A stretch of 38,411 bases of DNA, from assembly GCA_945889315.1 (NCBI GenBank), contig CAMDBP010000017.1:1-38411 (forward strand), read 5' to 3'. Every line of letters starts with the position of its first letter. Within the stretch, counting starts at the first letter, position 1. The DNA is from Chitinophaga pinensis. GTDB taxonomy: Bacteria > Bacteroidota > Bacteroidia > NS11-12g > UBA9320. Positions 24,645 through 33,088 of the stretch are shown piece after piece. The notes under the pieces were generated by a model. That model ran no database searches. It saw only the letters and a list, made by a program, of their open reading frames with translations, and was not told the DNA's origin. The position numbers and the translations under genes were made by a program.

Positions 24645-24653
24645 TTTTTTTTG
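24645..24653 (+). promoter_or_regulatory. Putative -7 element before the small exported protein
   Basis: TTTTTTTG followed by CC, directly after the priA stop and three bases before the GTG at 24657. It is the tail of a T-run, so it could equally be a terminator-like tract. Confidence 0.3.
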
Positions 24654-24656
24654 CCT

Positions 24657-25073
24657 GTGAGAAATTTAATAATAGCCGCCTTCATCGTTTTTAGTAGTTT
24701 TGGATTTAAGTCTTCTCCAACCATAAACATACAAGGAAAATGGGTAGCGGAATGTGTTTGGTCTAGCAAGTCATTACTGGAAGAATCTACCATTAGTAGA
24801 CTGTGTCCATTGGTATACTTAACACCTAATAACACTTTGGATATCGGACCATTGGAGCTTTATTTTGATTCAAAAAGCCTCTATATCGGAGATTCTGTAA
24901 AATCCGAAAAAGTAAAATACCGCTACAAAAGGAATACGCTCTCCTTTGTAAGTGAAGACATACCCTATACTTTCTATGTACAAGAGAAGTCAGATAATAA
25001 AAATATACCTCGCCAGCTTACGCTTATATCAACTGACGATAATGTAATCACTTTGACGCAAATAATTCGTTAA
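24657..25073 (+). CDS. Small exported protein, lipocalin-like feel, unknown
   Basis: A 138-residue protein with a hydrophobic N-terminus (RNLIIAAFIVFSSFGF) that looks like a signal peptide, then a beta-rich body starting at NIQGKWVAECVWSS. The GKW with later regularly spaced strands resembles lipocalin-like domains, but identity is too weak to name it. Two Cys (ECVW, RLCP) may form a disulfide. The start is read as GTG at 24657; a TTG two codons earlier is possible. It follows priA by 12 bp but seems to have its own promoter element. No function assigned. Confidence 0.65.
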   Translation: MRNLIIAAFIVFSSFGFKSSPTINIQGKWVAECVWSSKSLLEESTISRLCPLVYLTPNNTLDIGPLELYFDSKSLYIGDSVKSEKVKYRYKRNTLSFVSEDIPYTFYVQEKSDNKNIPRQLTLISTDDNVITLTQIIR

Positions 25074-25110
25074 ACGTCAATAATGCAACTTTCTTAATAG
25101 GGTATTAGTC

Positions 25111-25118
25111 TATATTCG
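25111..25118 (+). promoter_or_regulatory. Putative -7 element (TATATTCG) for DUF1573
   Basis: TTCG variant with perfect TA, five bases before the ATG at 25124. Confidence 0.4.
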
Positions 25119-25123
25119 TAGTG

Positions 25124-25558
25124 ATGAAATACACCATTTTATTTTTCTTTTTACTCGGTACCGTTTTAGCAAATGGTCAAAAACGACCAGAAGCAACATT
25201 TGAAACCAAATCGCAGCTTTTTAACGATGTAATATTAGGTTCCAAACTGCGAGTAGTCTATTATTTCACCAATACAGGCGATGCAGATTTGCTGCTAAAA
25301 AGAGTAAAACCTACCTGCGGATGTACCGTGGCTGAGTATCCTACCTACGCCATTATAGGAGGACAAAAAGACAGTATTGTAGCAACCTTTGATACAGACA
25401 AACGCCTTGGATATAATGCAAAGGGTATTAATATCGAAAGTAACATCGGTGAAATTTATTTGGTGTTTGAGGCATATGTAATAGATCCCAACGAAACTTC
25501 TCCCTCAGAAATAAAAGAGGAAGAACAAGAGGCTCATACTGGACACAATCACGAATAG
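25124..25558 (+). CDS. DUF1573 domain exported protein
   Basis: A 144-residue Sec-exported protein (signal MKYTILFFFLLGTVLANGQ). The DUF1573 core is VVYYFTNTGDADLLLKRVKPTCGCTVAEYP, an immunoglobulin-like (ASH-type) beta-sandwich with the family's CGC motif, followed by KDSIVATFDTDKRLGYNAKGINIESN. The C-terminus is acidic and ends in a His-rich AHTGHNHE. The family is abundant in Bacteroidota envelopes but has no firm function. The ATG at 25124 is preferred to the GTG at 25121. It is convergent with the TonB receptor gene. Confidence 0.88.
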   Translation: MKYTILFFFLLGTVLANGQKRPEATFETKSQLFNDVILGSKLRVVYYFTNTGDADLLLKRVKPTCGCTVAEYPTYAIIGGQKDSIVATFDTDKRLGYNAKGINIESNIGEIYLVFEAYVIDPNETSPSEIKEEEQEAHTGHNHE

Positions 25559-25577
25559 TACTTGTTCTTGTACCGAG

Positions 25578-28109
25578 TTATATCTTCAAAATAAATCGTA
25601 AATTCAACCGTCTTCCGGTCAAGTAATTGGGTACACCATAAACCGTATTGGCAAAATCTTTAACGAGAATATAGGAGCTGGTGTTATTCACCTGTAACAA
25701 GTTAAAAATCTCTAAACTCATCCACAACGACTCCGTATTTCGCAACCACGTGGGCCTAGTCTCGCTTTTGGCATCAATCAAAACTTTAGAAAAACCGATG
25801 TCTACTCTTCGGTACGCTGGTATCGTAAAGCCCACTTTTTGTCTGTTCTCTGCATCATAATAAAAAGGCATTGCGCTTCCAAAAACAAGACCTAAGTTCA
25901 TTTTATAACTCGGGTTACTTGGCAACTCATCCTGAAATAAAATAGAGAAATTAACCCGTTGATCTGTTGGTCGTTTTAACCAATCACTCAGTTGCTCCTG
26001 TCCGTTTTTGTCTTGGTAATACAATCGCTCTTTGGTTTGCATAATAGACATGTTAAACCAGCTCTCAACGCCTTCTATAAACTCACCATTCACCCGTGCA
26101 TCTATTCCCGTGGCGTAACCTTGCGCTGTATTATCGGCTAAATAGCGAATTCTAACATTGTCTACCACGTACGGAACCATACGATCTAAGTGCTTGTAAT
26201 ACACTTCTGATATAAATTTAAAAGGCCTGTTCCACGCTAAGAAATTAAGGTCTCCTCCCACCACAAAATGGATGGATTGTTGTGCTCTTAAATTGGCATT
26301 AATCACACCGTTAAGATCTCGCAACTCCCTATAAAAGGGGGGTTGGTAATAATATCCTGTGGCAAAACGCAATAACCAGTCACGTTTACTTCTAAGCTGA
26401 ACTAAGTTTCGTAGGGTATCTATACTGTAGTTAAAATCAACCGTTGACAAGGAATCTTGTAAGTGTTTTCGCAGCGTATCATTAGCGCTTTTGTGCGGTT
26501 CCCAAGAAAGTTGAAGACGAGGACTTATAACGTTTTCTTGGTTGAAACTCCAGTAGTTAGAACGAATACCATATGTCGCTCTAAAATTATTTGCCCGGTC
26601 AAAAACTTGCGCATTTTGTATGTATCCATTAAAACGGTAACTAGCCAGGTTAATATTGGCTTTTACAAACTCATCTAGGATGATGGCATTAGGATCTCCA
26701 GTCCGCTCTCGTGTGGTAATGTTATACTCACTACTATCATTGTATCTCCATTCTTTGAGCTTGTCTTTGATACGCTCATTGGTGTATCCTACGCCCCAGT
26801 TAATAGTTGATTTTTTGATGATATATCGTCCCTTGTGCGAAGCGGTATACACCTGCGCTTGAAGGTCGTTTCGTGCATGGTCAATAAAATAACCTACACC
26901 CAAAAGCCTTTTTTCATTGGCAAAATCTACCGACCCAAGATTCGTTTCTAATTCAGATAATCGATAGGCACCTTCTACCGTAAAATGTTCACTTTCACTG
27001 GTGGTATAACTGCTAGTATTTAGTTTTAATTCTAATCGTTCCGAAGGTTGATACTCCAAACTCAAACCATTCATCCACGTGGTATATTGCATTACCTCAC
27101 CACCACCAAAGGCTATATTGAGACTGAGGGCGCTATTTATACTTCCAAAACTAGTCTGTCGACTTTCAGGCGTTACAGCATATCTATTTTGCGATAACGT
27201 GGTTAAGTAGGATAAACTCAATGCGGAGTTTATTCGGTATCTCAACAGTGTCTGTACGTCAAAAAAACGAGGTTTATATTCTCCTTGAACATCCAGAGTT
27301 CCTAATAAGTACTGATTACTTCTAAAGCGAAGACCCGTGAGATAGGTGAATCGTTTGTTTTTTGATTTATCTTCAAAATGCACATTAACCCCCAACAAAC
27401 TTGCCTGAAACGTGGCAGCAAACGAATCGGGTTGGCGATACTTGATGTCTAAAGCTGAGGCAAGCTTATCCCCATACTTTGCTTGAAAACCACCCGCCGA
27501 GAATGAAACACTCTCAACCAAATCTGGATTAATAACACTTAATCCTTCTTGCTGACCGCTTCGTACCAAAAAAGGTCTGTATATCTCAATATCATTGATG
27601 TACACTAGATTCTCATCAAAGTTTCCTCCGCGCACACTGTAAGCAGATGACTGATCTCCACCCGAAGTACTTATTCCCAAACCTATCAGCTTAAGCTGTT
27701 GCTCAAATCCGCCAGTATTGGCAAATCGTTCTATTTCTTTTGGCTTAATCTTAATTACAGGACCACGATCTATTTTTTGAGTAACTACCGCCGTACCAAA
27801 GGAAGTCGATTGTAACGTAAAGTTTTTAGTTAATAATGTACCAGCAGCAGTTGCAGGGATTACGCGTTCCATGCGCTCCCCAAAAAAAGTCACTTGTATC
27901 GTCAACTTTTGGTCTGCAGGAACCTGTATGGAATAAGTACCTTTCTCGTCCGTTCTGGTTATTTTTCCCGTTTCAACAATTTTGACCAATACATCTAACA
28001 ATGGTGCAAATTGCTCGTCATAAATCTTACCAGATAACGTAGCATACGATTGTCCAAAGCCCTGAACAGCTAAAAGTGCAAAAAAGAATATCGATAAAAT
28101 TCGTGTCAA
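25578..28109 (-). CDS. TonB-dependent outer-membrane receptor
   Basis: An 843-residue receptor for energised uptake across the outer membrane. A signal peptide (ending GFGQ, residue 20) leads into a carboxypeptidase-regulatory-like domain (ATLSGKIYDEQFAPLLDVLVKI), then the plug (GFEQQLKLIGLGISTSGGDQSSAYSVRGGNFDENLVYINDIEIY near residues 131-175) and a 22-strand-type barrel. There is no SusD partner and no SusC-type signature, so it is a single-component receptor; siderophore, vitamin or peptide cargo cannot be told apart. The start is TTG at 28109. It is the last gene in the recF - DUF721 - rpe run, 27 bp after rpe. Confidence 0.88.
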   Translation of the reverse strand: MTRILSIFFFALLAVQGFGQSYATLSGKIYDEQFAPLLDVLVKIVETGKITRTDEKGTYSIQVPADQKLTIQVTFFGERMERVIPATAAGTLLTKNFTLQSTSFGTAVVTQKIDRGPVIKIKPKEIERFANTGGFEQQLKLIGLGISTSGGDQSSAYSVRGGNFDENLVYINDIEIYRPFLVRSGQQEGLSVINPDLVESVSFSAGGFQAKYGDKLASALDIKYRQPDSFAATFQASLLGVNVHFEDKSKNKRFTYLTGLRFRSNQYLLGTLDVQGEYKPRFFDVQTLLRYRINSALSLSYLTTLSQNRYAVTPESRQTSFGSINSALSLNIAFGGGEVMQYTTWMNGLSLEYQPSERLELKLNTSSYTTSESEHFTVEGAYRLSELETNLGSVDFANEKRLLGVGYFIDHARNDLQAQVYTASHKGRYIIKKSTINWGVGYTNERIKDKLKEWRYNDSSEYNITTRERTGDPNAIILDEFVKANINLASYRFNGYIQNAQVFDRANNFRATYGIRSNYWSFNQENVISPRLQLSWEPHKSANDTLRKHLQDSLSTVDFNYSIDTLRNLVQLRSKRDWLLRFATGYYYQPPFYRELRDLNGVINANLRAQQSIHFVVGGDLNFLAWNRPFKFISEVYYKHLDRMVPYVVDNVRIRYLADNTAQGYATGIDARVNGEFIEGVESWFNMSIMQTKERLYYQDKNGQEQLSDWLKRPTDQRVNFSILFQDELPSNPSYKMNLGLVFGSAMPFYYDAENRQKVGFTIPAYRRVDIGFSKVLIDAKSETRPTWLRNTESLWMSLEIFNLLQVNNTSSYILVKDFANTVYGVPNYLTGRRLNLRFILKI

Positions 28110-28136
28110 AAAAGTTCTAACGTATGAAGTCTAGAT

Positions 28137-28784
28137 CTATTGTTTTAGTTCCCAAATGGTTTTAGTAGGATCTGCACTCGCAAATACCGAACTACCCGCT
28201 ACCAATACATTGGCACCACATTCTAGAAGTTTCTGATAGTTTTCTAAATTCACTCCGCCATCCACTTCGATATACGGATAATGACCCTTTAGCTCACAAA
28301 TATTTTTGAGTTGTTGCAGCTTGGAGTAAGTATTTTCTATAAATTTTTGTCCACCAAATCCAGGGTTTACGCTCATCACACAGATAAGATCAATTTCAGT
28401 AAAGACATCGTTGAGTAAGTGCACAGGCGTATGCGGATTGATAGCAACACCAGCTAAACAGCCCACTTCTCTAATGGCACATAGCGTACGATGCAAATGT
28501 GTACACGCTTCGTAATGAACCGTAATGACTTCGGCACCCGCATCGGCACAGGCTTGTATATACTCATCTGGATTTACAATCATTAAGTGCACATCTAGTG
28601 GCTTTGTAGCATGCTTGGCAATAGCTTGCATCACTGGAAAACCGAATGAAATATTGGGCACAAACACCCCATCCATTATATCTATATGAAACCAATCTGC
28701 TTCGCTTTCATTTACCATCTCTACATCGCGTTGTAAGTTGGCAAAGTCTGCTGCTAAAACGGATGGCGCTATTTTATGAATCAT
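28137..28784 (-). CDS. rpe: Ribulose-phosphate 3-epimerase
   Basis: Interconverts D-ribulose-5-phosphate and D-xylulose-5-phosphate in the pentose phosphate pathway. The 215-residue TIM barrel begins with APSVLAADFANLQRDV. WFHIDIMDGVFVPNISFG contains the metal-binding His and catalytic Asp, DVHLMIVNPDEYI the second metal ligands, VMSVNPGFGGQKFIENT the phosphate grip, and IEVDGGVNLEN the second catalytic Asp, followed by AGSSVF. It follows the DUF721 gene immediately, with no gap, in the minus-strand run. Confidence 0.95.
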   Translation of the reverse strand: MIHKIAPSVLAADFANLQRDVEMVNESEADWFHIDIMDGVFVPNISFGFPVMQAIAKHATKPLDVHLMIVNPDEYIQACADAGAEVITVHYEACTHLHRTLCAIREVGCLAGVAINPHTPVHLLNDVFTEIDLICVMSVNPGFGGQKFIENTYSKLQQLKNICELKGHYPYIEVDGGVNLENYQKLLECGANVLVAGSSVFASADPTKTIWELKQ

Positions 28785-29072
28785 TTATGAATAAAAATTT
28801 ATGTCGTTTATTATTTCGTTGCCGGCAAATGTATTTACCTTCTCTATCAATACAAGTTTGTGGTACCTTAATTCATTCTTAAGTGGTGCAGAAGATAAGG
28901 TTAGATGAAGTATTTTTTTGGCGATGTATACTTTTACTGTTTTCTGTGCAATCATTGTCCCTACCACAGTTTCCCAGCTATTGATAACTGCGGTTTCTTG
29001 ATATTTATTTCCCTGTTGATAAGATGAAAATAATTTTTTCATCAATTCTTGTATGGTTTTCTCTTCTGACAA
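28785..29072 (-). CDS. DUF721/DciA-like protein
   Basis: A 95-residue protein of the DUF721 group. The recognisable core is INSWETVVGTMIAQKTVKVYIAKKILHLTLSSAPLKNELRYHK, a small KH-like fold. In Proteobacteria and others the related DciA loads the replicative helicase; the Bacteroidota copy next to recF fits a replication or recombination role but this is inferred. It starts nine bases after the recF stop and ends directly at the rpe start, so it is clearly within the operon. Confidence 0.85.
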   Translation of the reverse strand: MSEEKTIQELMKKLFSSYQQGNKYQETAVINSWETVVGTMIAQKTVKVYIAKKILHLTLSSAPLKNELRYHKLVLIEKVNTFAGNEIINDINFYS

Positions 29073-29081
29073 TGTTCTGAT

Positions 29082-30149
29082 TTAAGCTAATAATAGTGTA
29101 GTATATGGCTTACCAATTGCCTCACAAAAAGCGGTAAGGCGAAGCTCATTCGTATCGGTTATAAATATCTGTCCAAAGTTATCATTTTTAATAATCTGTG
29201 TTAGCACTTGAGCTCTTTCTTCATCTATTTTTTCGAAAATATCATCCAACAACAGAAAAGGATTCTTTGAGGTTTGCTTTTGTAAATACTTGTATTCTGC
29301 TAGTTTTAGTGCAATTAGTGAAGACTTAATTTGACCTTGCGAGCCATATTTACGCAAACTCAATCCTCCAAGTTCGAGCTCCAATTCATCCTTGTGAATA
29401 CCTCCATTACTGCGCTGCAATACCAAATCTTTCGACCTACAATGGGCTGCTACATCTAGATAAGAATTAGATTGCAATTGACTCATGTAGTGTAACACAA
29501 CATGCTCTCGTTCTCCTGAAATCCGGTGATATTCATCTGCAAAAACGGCACTAAATTCACCTAAAAAGGTTTCTCTTTTAGTATAAATGGCTTGCGCGAG
29601 TGGGGCAATTTGGGTATCTAACGTTTGAATTAAGGCATCGTCAATCACATCCTGTTTCAAATGTTTATTGCGATGATCCAGTAACTTATTATACGTCATC
29701 AAATCTATCAAATGGCCGCCATCTACCTGACAAAGTATTTGATTAATAAACGATCTTCGTTTTTCATTAGCTCCATAAACCAACTCAATATCGCCCGGAG
29801 CTATCACTACCGCCAGAAACTGGCCGATGTGTTCTACCATTTTTTTATACGGCACCCCATCGCGCTCAATCACTTTTCTACCACCTCTTTTTAACTTTAT
29901 TTTTAAGTCGGTAAGCTTTTCCGTTTGGAGTTTAGCAATAATACCGGATTGCAAAGCGTCATTTTGAATGCACTGTAAATCGGTTGCCGTAAAATAAGAT
30001 TTACCCACGCACAAGAAATGTATAGCATCGAGTATCGAAGTTTTACCTGCACCGTTTAATCCTGCTATGGCTATGACGTCATCAACCCCTTCCCATTTGA
30101 AATCGGAATGATTTTTAAAAAATATAAGAGAAAGACTTTGTAGTTTCAA
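29082..30149 (-). CDS. recF: DNA replication and repair protein RecF
   Basis: An SMC-like ATPase that helps load RecA at gapped DNA; 355 residues. Walker A is GLNGAGKT (residues 30-37) in the motif AIAGLNGAGKTSILDAIHFLC. The ABC-type signature lies in YGSQGQIKSSLIALKLAE, and Walker B is LLLDDIFEKIDEER near residue 300. The coiled-coil middle is short, as in RecF. The start is a TTG at 30149; a CACCTTTG promoter-like octamer overlaps it, so start and promoter are both uncertain. It is the first gene of the run leading to DUF721, rpe and the TonB receptor, and diverges from pdhA. Confidence 0.93.
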   Translation of the reverse strand: MKLQSLSLIFFKNHSDFKWEGVDDVIAIAGLNGAGKTSILDAIHFLCVGKSYFTATDLQCIQNDALQSGIIAKLQTEKLTDLKIKLKRGGRKVIERDGVPYKKMVEHIGQFLAVVIAPGDIELVYGANEKRRSFINQILCQVDGGHLIDLMTYNKLLDHRNKHLKQDVIDDALIQTLDTQIAPLAQAIYTKRETFLGEFSAVFADEYHRISGEREHVVLHYMSQLQSNSYLDVAAHCRSKDLVLQRSNGGIHKDELELELGGLSLRKYGSQGQIKSSLIALKLAEYKYLQKQTSKNPFLLLDDIFEKIDEERAQVLTQIIKNDNFGQIFITDTNELRLTAFCEAIGKPYTTLLLA

Positions 30150-30176
30150 AGGTGTTTTTTACGGAATTTAAATTGT

Positions 30177-30184
30177 TATTTTTG
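30177..30184 (+). promoter_or_regulatory. -7 element (TATTTTTG) for pdhA
   Basis: Perfect TAnnTTTG plus C, 16 bases before the ATG at 30201. A short untranslated leader is expected. Confidence 0.55.
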
Positions 30185-30200
30185 CCGCTCCAAATATAAA

Positions 30201-31193
30201 ATGGCAAAAGCAAAGCACACCAAAGAAACTTACATTGATTGGTATAGATTAATGTTGCTCATCAGAAGATTTGAAGAAAAATCTGCTCAAATGTACGGAC
30301 AAAACAAGATAAGAGGGTTTTGTCACTTATATATCGGTCAAGAAGCAGTAGTTGCAGGTATGGCATCAGCCAAGCAAAAAGGCGATAAAGTAATTACAGC
30401 ATATAGAGATCATGGGCATGCTTTAGCAATGGGCATCACGGCAAATGCGGTTATGGCTGAGTTATTCGGAAGAATAGACGGCTGTAGCAAAGGTAAAGGT
30501 GGTAGCATGCACATGTTTAGCAAAGAACACGATTTCTTTGGCGGACACGGTATTGTTGGTGGTCAAATTCCACTAGGTGCTGGAATCGCACTTGCTGAAC
30601 AATACAACGGTACAGACAATGTGTGTTTCTGCTATATGGGTGACGGTGCGGTAAGACAAGGTGCCTTACATGAAACATTTAATATGGCTATGGTATGGAA
30701 TTTACCTGTAGTATTCATCTGTGAAAATAACAATTACGCAATGGGAACTTCTGTTGAACGTACTACAAACGTACTTGATATTTATAAAATCGCTTCAGGA
30801 TTTGATATGCCAGCTGAACAAGTAGATGGCATGAGTTGCGAAGCCGTTCATGAAAGCATGGAACGCGCTGCCAAACGAGGAAGAGAAGGCAAAGGACCAA
30901 CGTTTGTAGAGCTCAAAACATACAGATATAGAGGACACTCTATGTCTGACCCAGCTAAATATAGAACCAAAGATGAAGTTGAAGCCTATCAAAAAATTGA
31001 TCCAATTGAAGTGGTGAAAGCAACTATTCTAAAAAATAAATACATGACTCAAAAGGAATTGGACGCTATGGATGAAGAGATTGAAAAAGAAGTAGCTAAC
31101 TCTGTTGAATTTGCAGACAATTCGCCATTCCCTGATGCATCTGAGCTATACACAGATGTATATGAAACAGAATACCCTTTTATAGTAGAATAA
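30201..31193 (+). CDS. pdhA: Pyruvate dehydrogenase E1 component, alpha subunit
   Basis: The thiamine-diphosphate-binding alpha chain of the alpha2beta2-type pyruvate dehydrogenase, 330 residues. RRFEEKSAQMYGQNKIRGFCHLYIGQEAV, GCSKGKGGSMHMF and GGHGIVGGQIPLGAGIA are family hallmarks. The ThDP motif runs from GDGAVRQGALHE (147 onward) to ENNNYAMGTS. TYRYRGHSMSDPAKYRT is the site homologous to the mammalian phosphorylation loop. The beta subunit and the acetyltransferase genes are not next to it, so the complex is encoded at scattered loci. The next gene is a TPR protein with its own promoter. Confidence 0.95.
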   Translation: MAKAKHTKETYIDWYRLMLLIRRFEEKSAQMYGQNKIRGFCHLYIGQEAVVAGMASAKQKGDKVITAYRDHGHALAMGITANAVMAELFGRIDGCSKGKGGSMHMFSKEHDFFGGHGIVGGQIPLGAGIALAEQYNGTDNVCFCYMGDGAVRQGALHETFNMAMVWNLPVVFICENNNYAMGTSVERTTNVLDIYKIASGFDMPAEQVDGMSCEAVHESMERAAKRGREGKGPTFVELKTYRYRGHSMSDPAKYRTKDEVEAYQKIDPIEVVKATILKNKYMTQKELDAMDEEIEKEVANSVEFADNSPFPDASELYTDVYETEYPFIVE

Positions 31194-31196
31194 GTA

Positions 31197-31204
31197 TATT
31201 TTTG
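31197..31204 (+). promoter_or_regulatory. -7 element (TATTTTTG) for the TPR-ribH operon
   Basis: Perfect TAnnTTTG plus CA; 16 bases before the ATG at 31221. It lies just after the pdhA stop. Confidence 0.5.
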
Positions 31205-31220
31205 CAGACTTTTAAAGAAA

Positions 31221-31898
31221 ATGAGTACAGAAGAACAAATCATCGATTCAAAGGGCATTCAGTCAATAACTGAGTTTTACGAAAAAAATAAAAAGAACGT
31301 ATCTATTGCAGGTATTGCTCTTATCGTATTAGCCGCAGGTATTTGGTATTACAAAAGCATTTATACGCCAGCATTGGAAGAAGAAGCTAACGATAGCTTC
31401 TTTATGGCAGAAAGATACTTTGGTATGGATTCACTTGACCTCGCTTTGAATGGTGACGCTGCAAAATTTATGGGTATGATAGAGCTTGCAGATGAATATA
31501 GTGGCACCAAAGTAGGCGAACGCGCCGCTTATTTTGCTGGTCGTATTCTTTTACAAAAAGGAAAATACGATGAAGCGTTAGACTATTTAGAAGATGTAAA
31601 CATGGAAGATGAGATAATGGCCGCACAGGTTATAACTTTACAAGGAGATTGTCTTTCTGAACTAGAAAAATACGAAGATGCAGGAGATAGATATATGAAA
31701 GCAGCTGAACATAGAAGTAATAACTTGTCTACTCCATATGCATTGTTAAAAGCAGGAATAGCCTACGAAGAGGCCAAGTCCTATGACGATGCGTACAATG
31801 CGTACGAGCTTATTTTTAATGACTATAGCACTTCTAAACAAGCCCAAAACATCGAGCTAAGAATGGCTCGTGCTAAGGCTAAATTGACTGCACAGTAA
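31221..31898 (+). CDS. Membrane-anchored TPR protein
   Basis: A 225-residue protein with a cytosolic N-terminal segment, one membrane helix (SIAGIALIVLAAGIWYY near residues 28-44) and tetratricopeptide repeats: NDSFFMAERYFGMD, AAYFAGRILLQKGKYDEALDYL, AAQVITLQGDCLSELEKYEDAGDRYMKAA and ALLKAGIAYEEAKSYDDAYNAYELI. The layout resembles the YfgM group of SecYEG-associated chaperones. It precedes ribH by nine bases; a TPR gene next to ribH and recF is common in Flavobacteriia as I recall it. It probably supports envelope protein folding; this is inferred. Confidence 0.82.
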   Translation: MSTEEQIIDSKGIQSITEFYEKNKKNVSIAGIALIVLAAGIWYYKSIYTPALEEEANDSFFMAERYFGMDSLDLALNGDAAKFMGMIELADEYSGTKVGERAAYFAGRILLQKGKYDEALDYLEDVNMEDEIMAAQVITLQGDCLSELEKYEDAGDRYMKAAEHRSNNLSTPYALLKAGIAYEEAKSYDDAYNAYELIFNDYSTSKQAQNIELRMARAKAKLTAQ

Positions 31899-31907
31899 TC
31901 CCTATTA

Positions 31908-32384
31908 ATGGCAGACTACGCAAGTCAAACATTTCTAAATCGAAAACTAAATCTGCCTAACACCCATTTTAAAATTGGTGTGATAACGGCTTTGTGGAAC
32001 AGCGAAATTACCTCCAAACTAAAAGCAGGAGCACTCAAAACATTAACCGAAGCAGGTATTCCTTCCGAAAACATTAAAGTATGGGATGTTCCTGGATCGT
32101 ATGAACTCATATACGGAGCTAATAAGTTAGCTACCGAAGGATATGACGCCGTAATATGTCTTGGAGTAGTCATACAAGGTGAAACCCGTCATTTTGATTT
32201 TATATGCGATGCGGTGGCCAACGGCATAGCCAATGTAACCATAAAGCACAACATTCCTGTAGCATTTGGGCTACTCACTACAGACACTCAACTACAAGCC
32301 ATAGAGAGATCAGGAGGCAAACACGGCCACAAAGGCGAAGAAGCAGCTTGGACTGTGCTGAAGTTGTTGGAAGAATCTAACTAA
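31908..32384 (+). CDS. ribH: 6,7-dimethyl-8-ribityllumazine synthase
   Basis: Joins 5-amino-6-ribitylaminouracil and 3,4-dihydroxybutanone phosphate in riboflavin synthesis; 158 residues form a 60-mer or pentamer. KIGVITALWNSEI, WDVPGSYELIYGANKL, CLGVVIQGETRHFDFICDAVANGI with the catalytic His, VAFGLLTTDTQLQAIERSGG and HKGEEAAWTVLKLLE are family motifs. It is the last gene of the short TPR-ribH run and ends at a strong terminator. No FMN riboswitch is seen upstream. Confidence 0.95.
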   Translation: MADYASQTFLNRKLNLPNTHFKIGVITALWNSEITSKLKAGALKTLTEAGIPSENIKVWDVPGSYELIYGANKLATEGYDAVICLGVVIQGETRHFDFICDAVANGIANVTIKHNIPVAFGLLTTDTQLQAIERSGGKHGHKGEEAAWTVLKLLEESN

Positions 32385-32423
32385 AAAAGGCTTAATTAGT
32401 TTACGTTAATTAAGCCTTTTTTT
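32383..32423. terminator. Strong bidirectional intrinsic terminator
   Basis: A 16-bp perfect inverted repeat (AAAAAAGGCTTAATTA at 32383-32398, complement at 32407-32422) with an eight-base loop, flanked by A- and T-runs. It serves ribH and the convergent kinase gene. Confidence 0.85.
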
Positions 32424-32441
32424 ATGATTCACGTTTTTAAT

Positions 32442-33056
32442 CTAAAACAATCCATTAATCTCTGCATCAATTTTACTAATAATGCTTCCAAGATGTTCTG
32501 GATTATTCTCAAAATCAATGTCATCTACATCAATAATTAATAAATTCCCTTCTTTATAGGTGCTTATCCAAGCTTCATATCGCTCGTTTAGCCTTTTGAG
32601 GTAATCTAATCGAATACTGTCTTCGTATTCTCTTCCTCTTTTTTGTATTTGGCTAACCAAATTGCCAATAGAACTTCTAAGGTAAATCATTAAGTCTGGC
32701 GCATCTACCGACGTTTTGATATTGGTAAACAACGCTTGGTAGGTATCAAAGTCACGCGTACTCATAAGGCCCATAGCATGTAAGTTAGGCGCGAATATAT
32801 ATGCATCTTCATAGATGGTTCTGTCTTGAACTATAGTATTTGGACTATCTTTGGCTTGTAACAAACTATGAAATCGGGTATGTAAAAAATAAATCTGTAG
32901 ATTAAACGACCAACGCGTCATGTCATCATAAAAATCAGTGATATACGGATTATTATCCATGGCTTCATAATGAGGTTCCCACTCAAAATGTTTTGATAAG
33001 AGTTTGGTAAGTGTTGTTTTCCCTGATCCTATGTTACCTGCTATAGCTATATGCAT
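32442..33056 (-). CDS. Deoxynucleoside kinase
   Basis: A 204-residue dNK-family enzyme that phosphorylates deoxyribonucleosides. Walker A is AIAGNIGSGKTTLTKLL at the N-terminus. NPYITDFYDDMTRWSFNLQIYFL is the substrate-site region, QDRTIYEDAYIFA the family's catalytic E-(D/Q)R segment, and PDLMIYLRSS with QIQKRGREYEDSIRLDYLKRLNERYEAW form the lid and dimer area. The substrate (purine or pyrimidine) cannot be called. It starts 32 bp after the trpS stop with no promoter of its own, so it is probably in the trpS operon, for reasons that are not obvious. Confidence 0.9.
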   Translation of the reverse strand: MHIAIAGNIGSGKTTLTKLLSKHFEWEPHYEAMDNNPYITDFYDDMTRWSFNLQIYFLHTRFHSLLQAKDSPNTIVQDRTIYEDAYIFAPNLHAMGLMSTRDFDTYQALFTNIKTSVDAPDLMIYLRSSIGNLVSQIQKRGREYEDSIRLDYLKRLNERYEAWISTYKEGNLLIIDVDDIDFENNPEHLGSIISKIDAEINGLF

Positions 33057-33088
33057 CTTCGTTATTTTGTCTTAGTTAGTTTTGTTTC

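Noticed and set aside
25559-25577. GTAC...GTAC as a terminator between DUF1573 and the TonB gene
   Set aside because: The stem is only four base pairs and there is no T-run.
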